This document shows positions 1 through 5,457 of a stretch of DNA of 7,335 bases, one piece after another. The DNA lies in assembly GCA_026398575.1 (NCBI GenBank), contig JAPLSP010000771.1, positions 1 to 7,335 on the forward strand. The letters are read 5' to 3'. The first letter of the stretch is position 1. Each line of letters opens with the position of its first letter. The notes below the pieces were generated by a model. That model had not been told where the DNA came from. It ran no database searches and saw only the letters and a program-made list of their open reading frames with translations. Made by a program: the position numbers and the translations under genes. The stretch comes from Candidatus Sumerlaeota bacterium. Lineage in GTDB: Bacteria; Sumerlaeota; Sumerlaeia; JADFCT01.

Positions 1-2
1 AC

Positions 3-1115
3 GCCGGCCTGTATCACAAAATCAGCGCGGTCCAATGCGCCGGCGTCCTGACGAAGATCTATACGGAAACGGATATTGACTTGATCGAAACAACGGGCGC
101 CCTCCGTTCGCTGACGGCGCGCAACGCTTATGTGAAACGGATCGCCGCCAGCGAGGTGGGCACGGTGCGGATCAGCGCCATGCCGGCTCTTGTCTCCGGC
201 GGCGCGCAATGGTTCACCAGCATCTATAGCGGCGAGGATAATCCAAAGGGATCGCTCGATCCGAGCATGGCGCCGCTGAAGGTGAACCTGTCCGGCGTCG
301 GCCTGACGGAGCTGCGCGCCCCCTCGCAGAGCGCCACGATCGCTTTGGCTTCCAAGAAATGGAGGCGACAGGGCATCTCGGATTTCAGCAGCGCCCTGAT
401 CAACTACATGGAGACCAACGTCATTTCTGCCGGCGAGATCAAATCTCTCACCGTGCGGGGCGGAAGCATCCAGCCATATATGATCGAGGCCAGCGCTCCT
501 TCGGCCAATCCCTCGCGCATCACGGCCAGCTACGCGTTATTCACTTTCAGCCTTGCCGGCCGGCGGTTCGGCTATCTGTTCGACGGCGCCATTTATCCGG
601 ATTATCTGCTTTCGAGAGCCGCCCGATTGAGCGCAACCGCCAACGGCGGCGACCTGTTCGCCATCGCGATCTATTGCGAACATGAAATCACCCAGCTCAC
701 CGCGCGGTTCAAATATTCCAGCCTCATTAAAGATTCGTGGGGAGGAGGCGTCGTCGCCGACGTGATACGATCCGGCTACTATCCGACCACGCCCAGCCTG
801 GTGGGAGCGCCTGCGTCGGGATCATCGGGCGCATCCGGCATTAAAAGCATACAAGCCGATTGCGGCGTCAACGTGTTCTACGACAGCTCGTCCGGCGCCA
901 CGTATGCCCTGACCGGCGATATCCGCGCCGGAGACGGCTGCGGTGCGTCCATCGGAAAAATCAAAACACTAAAACCCAGCGTAAAGAAATTGCCGGGCTG
1001 GGTCAAAACCATTGAAGGTCCGCGCGTTTATGGCAGAGGATATTCCGCAGACGAACCGAAGATCATCAACGGAAGCTATGACGCGTACTTTGTATGGTTT
1101 CCCTGCGGCCATTGA
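3..1115 (+). CDS. Partial beta-repeat surface-type protein (C-terminal part)
   Basis: The reading frame is open from base 3 to the TGA at 1113-1115, giving 370 residues without a start, so the gene begins upstream of the window; the first TTG (81) has no ribosome binding site and is not needed. I do not recognise the family. The protein is rich in Gly, Ala, Ser and Thr and repeats a loose pattern of Ile/Leu-x-x-Leu-Thr/Arg-Ala/Val followed by Gly, for example ALRSLTARNAYVKRI, EIKSLTVRGGSI and EITQLTARF. Such short strand-turn repeats fit a parallel beta-helix or stacked-strand fold of a secreted or cell-surface protein. Near the end lie cysteines in ADCGV, GDGCGAS and FPCGH, and the protein stops right after the last of these. 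No catalytic motif, membrane segment or sorting signal is visible in this part. The surface role is inferred from composition and repeat pattern only. Confidence 0.72.
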   Translation, partial: AGLYHKISAVQCAGVLTKIYTETDIDLIETTGALRSLTARNAYVKRIAASEVGTVRISAMPALVSGGAQWFTSIYSGEDNPKGSLDPSMAPLKVNLSGVGLTELRAPSQSATIALASKKWRRQGISDFSSALINYMETNVISAGEIKSLTVRGGSIQPYMIEASAPSANPSRITASYALFTFSLAGRRFGYLFDGAIYPDYLLSRAARLSATANGGDLFAIAIYCEHEITQLTARFKYSSLIKDSWGGGVVADVIRSGYYPTTPSLVGAPASGSSGASGIKSIQADCGVNVFYDSSSGATYALTGDIRAGDGCGASIGKIKTLKPSVKKLPGWVKTIEGPRVYGRGYSADEPKIINGSYDAYFVWFPCGH

Positions 1116-1125
1116 AGGGCGAATG

Positions 1126-1264
1126 TAATGCGGTCGGAGACGGCGCCAGCTTTTGGAGTAAGGTGGCTTGCCGCCTTCTTTTTGGCGATTCAATAGCCCT
1201 GGCGCAAATAAGAAGGCGGCAAGCCACCTTACTCCAAAAGCTGGCGCCGTTCCTATCCGCATTA
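1126..1264. repeat. Long inverted repeat, REPIN-like
   Basis: Bases 1141-1180 and 1210-1249 are perfect reverse complements over 40 bp, around a 29-base spacer (1181-1209). The same register continues outward, with eight further perfect pairs at 1126-1133 and 1257-1264 after a mismatched stretch. Each arm contains its own smaller hairpin, AAGGTGGCTTGCCGCCTT at 1160-1177, with one T:G wobble. Two REP-like palindromes facing each other is the layout of a REPIN. It fills the gap between the stop of the upstream gene (1115) and the ribosome binding site of the next gene (1278), so it may end upstream transcription or shape the 5' leader. No transposase accompanies it. The structure is seen directly; its function and mobility are inferred. 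Confidence 0.9.
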
Positions 1265-1277
1265 ATCATCGCCTATT

Positions 1278-1288
1278 GGAAGGGAGAG
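1278..1288 (+). promoter_or_regulatory. Ribosome binding site fixing the start at 1294
   Basis: The purine-rich GGAAGGGAGAG lies 5 bases before the ATG at 1294. It selects this start over the in-frame TTG at 1168, which lies inside the inverted repeat, and over the GTG at 1288. Confidence 0.75.
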
Positions 1289-1293
1289 TGTTC

Positions 1294-2169
1294 ATGTACT
1301 TAATTTTCCGTTCCACGAAGCATTTGTTTTCTGTCTGCGTCCTGCTGGCTGGCATTACCTCGCTGCCAGCGGCGGCGAAGGATGAGGCATCGGCATTGGT
1401 CGCCGCGGAGCTCGTTTCCGAAGACGCCGCAGTGACCGCCGGCCAGCCTTTTTGGGTTGCCCTGCAGATGAAAACGGCGCCGGGCGTTCATATCTACTGG
1501 AAAAATCCGGGCGACGCGGGCCTGCCGCCTTCGCTGGAATGGAAACTGCCGGAAGGCTTTGCGGCCGGTCCCATTCAGTGGCCGACTCCGACCCGCATCC
1601 GCACGGGTGAATCGGTGGGATATTGCCTGGAAGGCGACGTCTATCTGTTGATCCAAATCACGCCGCCGCAGACGACAAAGCCGGGAACAAACATCCGTCT
1701 CGAAGCTGCCACGCAATGGCTGGCGTGCAAGACGCAATGCGTTCCAGGAAACGCCAGTTTATCTCTGGAGCTTCCCATCCAAGCGGCGCAAACGGGGAGC
1801 AAGCCTCCCAAGACGTCTCATGCGCCCGCATTTGAGAAAGCGCGCGCCTTGCTGCCTCAAACGCCGGAGGGATGGTCTTTTGCCCTTAGCGAGCAGACGC
1901 CTCAGCGCGCGCGCTTGACGATTCGTCCGCCGGAAAAAGTGGATCTGGCGGGCAAGGAACTTTATTTTTATTGCGACGCCGAGAGCGTGATTGATCCCAA
2001 TGCGGCCCAAACTGCGGCGTTATCGGGCGGCCAGGCAATCGTGACGCTGAAGAAAGCGTCTTCGGATACGCCGCGCATCTCCGAGATGACGGGCATTCTG
2101 GCCATTTACTCTCCTGCGTCCGGCGGCGCGGGAACTTTGATCCAATCCATCCGCGTTGCAGCCAAATAG
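1294..2169 (+). CDS. Exported ScsB/DsbD N-terminal-domain-like protein
   Basis: This 291-residue protein resembles the periplasmic N-terminal (alpha) domain of ScsB-type thiol:disulfide interchange proteins (DsbD_N family). That domain normally accepts electrons from a membrane partner and reduces other periplasmic proteins. Residues 1-28 form a signal peptide: basic start, hydrophobic core around 11-24, AAA before Lys29. The family hallmarks follow: GQPFWVALQM (50-59), HIYWKNPGDAGLP (66-78), GPIQWP (92-97), then WLACKTQCVPG with a Cys pair at 145 and 149. A linker near 165-180 leads to a second beta-rich part with no obvious motif. The DsbD transmembrane core and C-terminal thioredoxin domain are both absent, and translation stops normally at a TAG, so this is a stand-alone version and not a visible truncation. 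The M29 aminopeptidase gene starts 12 bases downstream, suggesting co-transcription. Family assignment is firm; partner and substrate are unknown. Confidence 0.85.
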   Translation: MYLIFRSTKHLFSVCVLLAGITSLPAAAKDEASALVAAELVSEDAAVTAGQPFWVALQMKTAPGVHIYWKNPGDAGLPPSLEWKLPEGFAAGPIQWPTPTRIRTGESVGYCLEGDVYLLIQITPPQTTKPGTNIRLEAATQWLACKTQCVPGNASLSLELPIQAAQTGSKPPKTSHAPAFEKARALLPQTPEGWSFALSEQTPQRARLTIRPPEKVDLAGKELYFYCDAESVIDPNAAQTAALSGGQAIVTLKKASSDTPRISEMTGILAIYSPASGGAGTLIQSIRVAAK

Positions 2170-2181
2170 CAGGAAAATATC

Positions 2182-3288
2182 ATGCTTGATCCGCGAATCG
2201 AAAAACTCGCTTCCATCGTCGTGGACTATTCCACGCGGGTAAAAAAAGACGACGCTGTCCTGATTCAGTTTTCAGGAGCGGCGCCACTGCCTCTGGCCCG
2301 CGCAATTTACCGGCGTTGCCTGCGGCGCGGGGCGAAACTGGTGGACGTCCGGTGCCAGTTTCCGGAGATCAATCGCGATTTCTATGACTGCGCTTCGCAG
2401 GCGCAGCTGTCGTCCTTCCCGCAACACGAGCTCAGCTTCATGAAAAAAGTGGATGTTTTTATCGGCATCCGGGGCGAGGAGAACGCCAAGACCCTGGCGT
2501 CTGTGGATTCTCAACGCCTTCTTTCCCGCACCAAGGTGATGCGCCCGATTCAGGATTATCGCGTCAAGCATACGCGGTGGGTGGTCATGATCTATCCAAC
2601 GCCGGCCATGGCACAGGACGCCGACATGTCGCTGGACGAATTCGAGGATTTCGTTTTCGGCGCCTGCCTGCGCGATTGGGCCGGAATTTCGGCGGCGATG
2701 GCAAAACTCGAAAAGCGCCTGACCCGCGCCAAGCAGGTCCGCATCAAAGCGAGCGACACGGATTTGCGTTTTGCCAAGAAAGGCATCCCCGCCATCAAGT
2801 GCGACGGCCAGCTCAACATGCCCGACGGCGAGGTTTTTACCGCGCCGGAGAAAACCTCCGTGGAGGGCTTCATTCAGTATAATGCGACCAGCCGCAATCT
2901 GGGCCGCGACTTCAACAACGTGCGTCTGGAGTTCAGCAAAGGCCGGATTATCAAAGCCTCCTGCTCCGGAGGTTCGGAGGCGCAAAAGGCCCTGGATGCG
3001 ATTTTCAACACGGATGAAGGCGCGCGCTATATCGGGGAGTTCGCCATCGGCGTCAACCAGGGGATCCAGCGGGCCATCAAGTCCACGCTGTTCGACGAAA
3101 AGATCGGCGGCTCGATCCATCTGACGCCGGGACAATGCTACGACGAAGCGCCCAACGGAAACAAGTCGGCGATTCATTGGGATTTGGTGAAGATCTTGAA
3201 CGGCGACGGCGAATTGTATCTCGATGGCGAACTGATCCAGCAAAATGGGAAATTCATCACCGCCGATCTCAAGCCGCTGAATAAATAA
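2182..3288 (+). CDS. M29 family metallo-aminopeptidase
   Basis: This 368-residue protein matches the M29 (AmpS/AmpT, thermophilic metalloprotease) family, cytosolic enzymes that remove N-terminal residues from peptides with a two-metal centre. No signal peptide is present. Expected metal ligands are visible in family order: Glu217 in NMPDGEVFT, Glu286 in YIGEFAIGVN, His313 in GSIHLTPGQ, Tyr320, and His332 with Asp334 in the HWD triplet. The 7-residue His-Tyr and 2-residue His-Asp spacings agree with my memory of the characterised enzymes. It is shorter than the roughly 410 residues usual for AmpS, with the last ligands closer together, so it belongs to a shorter subgroup. The N-terminal domain (about 1-185) is the typical alpha/beta part. 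The ATG at 2182 follows an AGGAAAA binding site at 2171 and lies 12 bases after the DsbD-like gene, so the two are probably translated from one message. Substrate specificity cannot be read. Confidence 0.92.
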   Translation: MLDPRIEKLASIVVDYSTRVKKDDAVLIQFSGAAPLPLARAIYRRCLRRGAKLVDVRCQFPEINRDFYDCASQAQLSSFPQHELSFMKKVDVFIGIRGEENAKTLASVDSQRLLSRTKVMRPIQDYRVKHTRWVVMIYPTPAMAQDADMSLDEFEDFVFGACLRDWAGISAAMAKLEKRLTRAKQVRIKASDTDLRFAKKGIPAIKCDGQLNMPDGEVFTAPEKTSVEGFIQYNATSRNLGRDFNNVRLEFSKGRIIKASCSGGSEAQKALDAIFNTDEGARYIGEFAIGVNQGIQRAIKSTLFDEKIGGSIHLTPGQCYDEAPNGNKSAIHWDLVKILNGDGELYLDGELIQQNGKFITADLKPLNK

Positions 3289-3311
3289 GCACGCAGGACG
3301 CGGCGCTTATT
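3284..3311 (+). terminator. Weak hairpin at the aminopeptidase stop codon
   Basis: AATAAGC (3284-3290) and GCTTATT (3305-3311) are perfect inverted 7-mers around a 14-base loop, overlapping the TAA stop of the aminopeptidase gene. The stem is short and AT-rich and no long T run follows, so a role in 3' end formation is only possible. Confidence 0.3.
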
Positions 3312-3411
3312 CTGACAAAATAATGTCTGACAAAACAATGAAAACACGTTGCCGTTGAATCAGGCAGGAATGGCTTTGTGCCATTATTTTGTCGCACATT
3401 ATTTCGTCAAA
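3311..3411. repeat. Four 15-bp units, two tandem facing two inverted
   Basis: The left arm is TCTGACAAAATAATG (3311-3325) followed at once by TCTGACAAAACAATG (3326-3340), differing at one base. The right arm at 3382-3411 holds two copies of the same unit in inverse orientation (3382-3396 and 3397-3411). The 30-base arms match at 25 of 30 positions around a 41-base spacer (3341-3381). The AT-rich unit differs from the other two palindromes in this window. It lies between a finished gene and the promoter of the next, the usual place for dispersed intergenic repeats. No open frame or transposase belongs to it. The arrangement is read directly; that it is a multi-copy dispersed element is inferred. 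Confidence 0.8.
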
Positions 3412-3457
3412 CCTCTTCCATCACGCCAAGGTAGCTCGGCTTGAAATGCGCCCATTC

Positions 3458-3480
3458 GCAGGTCATGCCTGCTTTTCCCC
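3458..3480 (+). terminator. Possible short terminator before the HDOD promoter
   Basis: GCAGG (3458-3462) and CCTGC (3468-3472) form a 5-bp stem with a TCATG loop, followed directly by TTTT and a pyrimidine-rich run. The stem is short for an intrinsic terminator, so this is a weak candidate for ending the aminopeptidase transcript before the new promoter. Confidence 0.3.
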
Positions 3481-3501
3481 TTCCCTTTGAGCGAAAGTCG
3501 G

Positions 3502-3507
3502 TATAAT
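3502..3507 (+). promoter_or_regulatory. -10 promoter box upstream of the HDOD gene
   Basis: A perfect TATAAT hexamer lies 33 bases before the ATG at 3541. No good TTGACA-like box is found at 16-18 bases upstream, where the sequence is pyrimidine-rich, so the promoter may be weak, activator-dependent or recognised differently. The box implies that transcription starts near 3514, which excludes the in-frame TTG at 3487 as the translation start. The 8-mers CGCCCATT (3449-3456) and AATGGGCG (3509-3516) are inverted around this box. Confidence 0.55.
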
Positions 3508-3540
3508 AAATGGGCGTGCGTTTGTGCGGGAGCGCCTGCA

Positions 3541-4410
3541 ATGTCAAAATCTGAAATCATATCTTCGGTCAATGTAGATGACATCCCTCCAATGCCTCAA
3601 TCGGCAACCCACGCCATGCGGTTGCTGGGCGATCCATCGTCGGATGCGATCATGATCGCCAAGGTGATCATGGAAGATCAGGCAATGACCGCGCGCTTGC
3701 TGCAGGTGGCGAATTCTCCTTTTTATGGCCGCAGCAAATCGGTCAACACCGTGCGCGACGCCATCGTCGTGATCGGATATCCGGGGGTCAAAGGCCTCAT
3801 CATCTCCAGCAGCACGCGGGGGATTGTAAAGAATCCTGGATTGCTCGAGACCCTTTTATGGGAGCATTCGCTTGGCGCCGCTTTCGCCGCCAGGGAAATC
3901 GCCAGAGAAACGGGCCTGGTCAATCCGGATGAGGCCTTCACGGCCGGGCTGATTCATGACATCGGGCGGATTGTCATGTCTTCCATTGATCGCGACCGCT
4001 ATGTCCGCGTCATGAAGGAATGCTATAATGAAATCGGGGGGCCGGATTTCAGCCTGACCATTGAAAACGAGATATTTGGCTATGCGCATACCGACCTTGG
4101 CGCCATGATCGCTCAAAAATGGCGATTGAGCGACGACCTGCGCATTGCGCTGCAATTCCATCATATTGCAGATACATCCCTGCCGGAAGGCGCTCCGGCG
4201 GAATATGGCGCCCCTATGGCCACCCTGACGTGTCTGGCCAACCTTTTCCAGTATCGCCTTGGGATCGGAACCCGCGCGCCCATCGAATTCAATGTGTCCG
4301 CTCACATTGCGGCCCAGCGGCTGCATCTGGACGCCCGTCGCATTAGTTTATTACTGCTCGCGGTGAAGAAAGCCTTTGAGGAGCACAAGGATTCTTTTGC
4401 TTTTGCGTAG
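3541..4410 (+). CDS. Stand-alone HDOD domain protein
   Basis: This 289-residue protein is a single HDOD domain, an HD-related output domain found in bacterial signalling proteins, usually regulatory. Visible hallmarks are IPPMP (15-19), ANSPFYG (57-63), the DAIVVIGYPGVKGL stretch (73-86), WEHS with His109, LIHDIG with His139-Asp140, YAHTDLGA with His183, and His207-His208 in the FHH stretch. HDOD proteins often lack metal-binding residues, but several HD-type histidines remain here, so enzymatic activity cannot be excluded. There is no fused receiver, GGDEF, EAL or kinase domain, and no membrane segment, so it should be cytosolic. The ATG at 3541 is preferred over the upstream TTG (3487) because GGGAG lies 8 bases before it and TATAAT lies inside the longer frame. 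The DUF72 gene begins 11 bases after the stop, suggesting a shared transcript although the functions seem unrelated. The signal it relays is unknown. Confidence 0.9.
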   Translation: MSKSEIISSVNVDDIPPMPQSATHAMRLLGDPSSDAIMIAKVIMEDQAMTARLLQVANSPFYGRSKSVNTVRDAIVVIGYPGVKGLIISSSTRGIVKNPGLLETLLWEHSLGAAFAAREIARETGLVNPDEAFTAGLIHDIGRIVMSSIDRDRYVRVMKECYNEIGGPDFSLTIENEIFGYAHTDLGAMIAQKWRLSDDLRIALQFHHIADTSLPEGAPAEYGAPMATLTCLANLFQYRLGIGTRAPIEFNVSAHIAAQRLHLDARRISLLLLAVKKAFEEHKDSFAFA

Positions 4411-4421
4411 GCGTTGCCGGG

Positions 4422-5354
4422 ATGAATAACGATCTTTTGTACTTTGGAACCGCCGGCTGGTCTTATCCCGATTGGCGGGGTGTTTTTTATCCCGAGGGAA
4501 CATCCGGAAAAAGCCCGCGATCCGGCGGCGACTCGCAGCTTGAATTTGCCGCCCGCTTCCTGGACGCGCTTGAGATCAACTCTTCCTTCTACCGCGTTCC
4601 TCAGGTGCGGCAGGCTGAAAGATGGCTGGAAGCCACGCGGGATAGTCCGCATTTTCTCTTTTCCATGAAACTGTGGCAGGGCTTCACGCACAGCGATGAG
4701 CCGATTGCGGCGCGCCAGGCCGGGGCGCGAAGCATCGGCGCCACAGCGGAAGTCCTTGCGAAGGAAAACCGCCTGGCCTGCCTGCTGGCGCAGTTCCCAT
4801 GGTCTTTCAAATATGGCGAAAGCCAGATGGAGCGGCTGAGGCAATTGGCGGGGATGTTCGAGGGATTGCCGCTCGTTGTGGAGACGCGCCACGCTTCCTG
4901 GCTGCGCGATGAGTTCTTCGAGTTTTTGGAGCGGTCCAAATGCGGCTTCTGCAACATTGACCAACCGGTCATCGGCGCTTCGATTCCTCCCACGGCCCGG
5001 GTGGTCGGCGGCCTGGGCTACGTGCGGCTCCACGGGCGGCGCTACGACACCTGGTTTGCCGACAACGAAAACGCCGCCATGCGGTATGATTACTTGTATC
5101 CAAAAGAGGAATTGGCGGAATGGGCCGAGCGAATTCGCGAGATCGCCCGGAAGGCTAATCGGACAATCGTGATCGCCAACAATCACTTCCGCGCAAAGGC
5201 CGTTGCTGCGACGCTGGAGCTGAAAAGCCTAGTTCTCGGGTCGAATCCATCAGCCCCGCCTGAGTTATTGGCCGCCTATCCGCATCTCAAGGCATTTTGC
5301 AAGGCTTCCGTATCCATTCCACAACCAAGGCAGATGGATTTTTTTCAGCAATAG
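4422..5354 (+). CDS. DUF72 (YecE-like) TIM-barrel protein with clamp-like tail
   Basis: This 310-residue protein carries the full DUF72 signature: FGTAGWSYPDWRGVFYPE (8-25), EINSSFYRVP (51-60), FSMKLWQGFTH (80-90), QFPWSFKY (124-131), VVETRHASW (152-160), YVRLHGR (200-206) and ANNHFRAKA (252-260). DUF72 proteins form TIM barrels related in fold to endonuclease IV and xylose isomerase, but to my knowledge their biochemical role is not settled. The length is slightly above the common 240-300. The extra C-terminus ends in PRQMDFFQQ, whose QMDFF (304-308) resembles the bacterial sliding-clamp-binding pentapeptide (consensus near QLxLF). That would tie the protein to DNA replication or repair, but this is inference. 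The ATG at 4422 lies 11 bases behind the HDOD stop with only a weak CCGGG before it, so translational coupling is likely. No signal peptide is seen. Confidence 0.93.
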   Translation: MNNDLLYFGTAGWSYPDWRGVFYPEGTSGKSPRSGGDSQLEFAARFLDALEINSSFYRVPQVRQAERWLEATRDSPHFLFSMKLWQGFTHSDEPIAARQAGARSIGATAEVLAKENRLACLLAQFPWSFKYGESQMERLRQLAGMFEGLPLVVETRHASWLRDEFFEFLERSKCGFCNIDQPVIGASIPPTARVVGGLGYVRLHGRRYDTWFADNENAAMRYDYLYPKEELAEWAERIREIARKANRTIVIANNHFRAKAVAATLELKSLVLGSNPSAPPELLAAYPHLKAFCKASVSIPQPRQMDFFQQ

Positions 5355-5385
5355 GGATTTCACAATCTATTATTGCGTTTTCACG

Positions 5386-5456
5386 AGTAGGCGCAGGACG
5401 CCGGACTGCGTAAATATGCGAAGCTTAATAGCGCGGTCCGGCGTCCCGCGCCTACT
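5386..5456. repeat. GC-rich inverted repeat between convergent genes
   Basis: Bases 5387-5410 and 5432-5455 are inverted repeats of 24 bp with two imperfections, an A:C mismatch and a T:G wobble, plus one more pair outside. The 21-base loop contains AAGCTT. It starts 31 bases after the stop of the DUF72 gene and ends two bases from the stop of the minus-strand HEAT-like gene, the expected position for a shared bidirectional terminator. There is no clear T run on either side, only TTTTA at 5456-5460. It could equally be a dispersed palindromic element that settled between two gene ends. The structure is direct evidence; the role is inferred. Confidence 0.8.
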
Positions 5457-5457
5457 T

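Noticed and set aside
1168..1293. Upstream extension of the DsbD-like gene to a TTG at 1168
   Set aside because: The extension lies inside the inverted repeat, has no binding site, and would push the signal peptide 42 residues inward. The ATG at 1294 has a good binding site.
1094..1303. Small plus-strand frame of 69 residues across the long palindrome
   Set aside because: Its product is just the two palindrome arms translated; it overlaps the end of one gene and the start of the next and has no binding site.
2272..3243. 323-residue open frame antisense to the aminopeptidase
   Set aside because: The sense strand encodes a complete M29 enzyme with all metal ligands. The antisense frame shows no family motif and is a codon-bias shadow.
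3311..3411. CRISPR-like array
   Set aside because: The units are adjacent without spacers and are inverted across the centre, unlike direct repeats with unique spacers; no cas gene is present.
3487..3540. Upstream start (TTG 3487) for the HDOD gene
   Set aside because: The consensus TATAAT box at 3502-3507 lies inside this extension, so it would not be transcribed from that promoter; the ATG at 3541 has GGGAG at proper distance.
3399..3584. Small minus-strand frame of 61 residues over the HDOD promoter
   Set aside because: It overlaps the HDOD start and promoter and has no recognisable features; the gap is better explained as regulatory and repeat sequence.
4302..5186. 294-residue open frame antisense to the HDOD and DUF72 genes
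   Set aside because: It overlaps two well-recognised genes and its protein has no coherent motifs, so it is a shadow frame.
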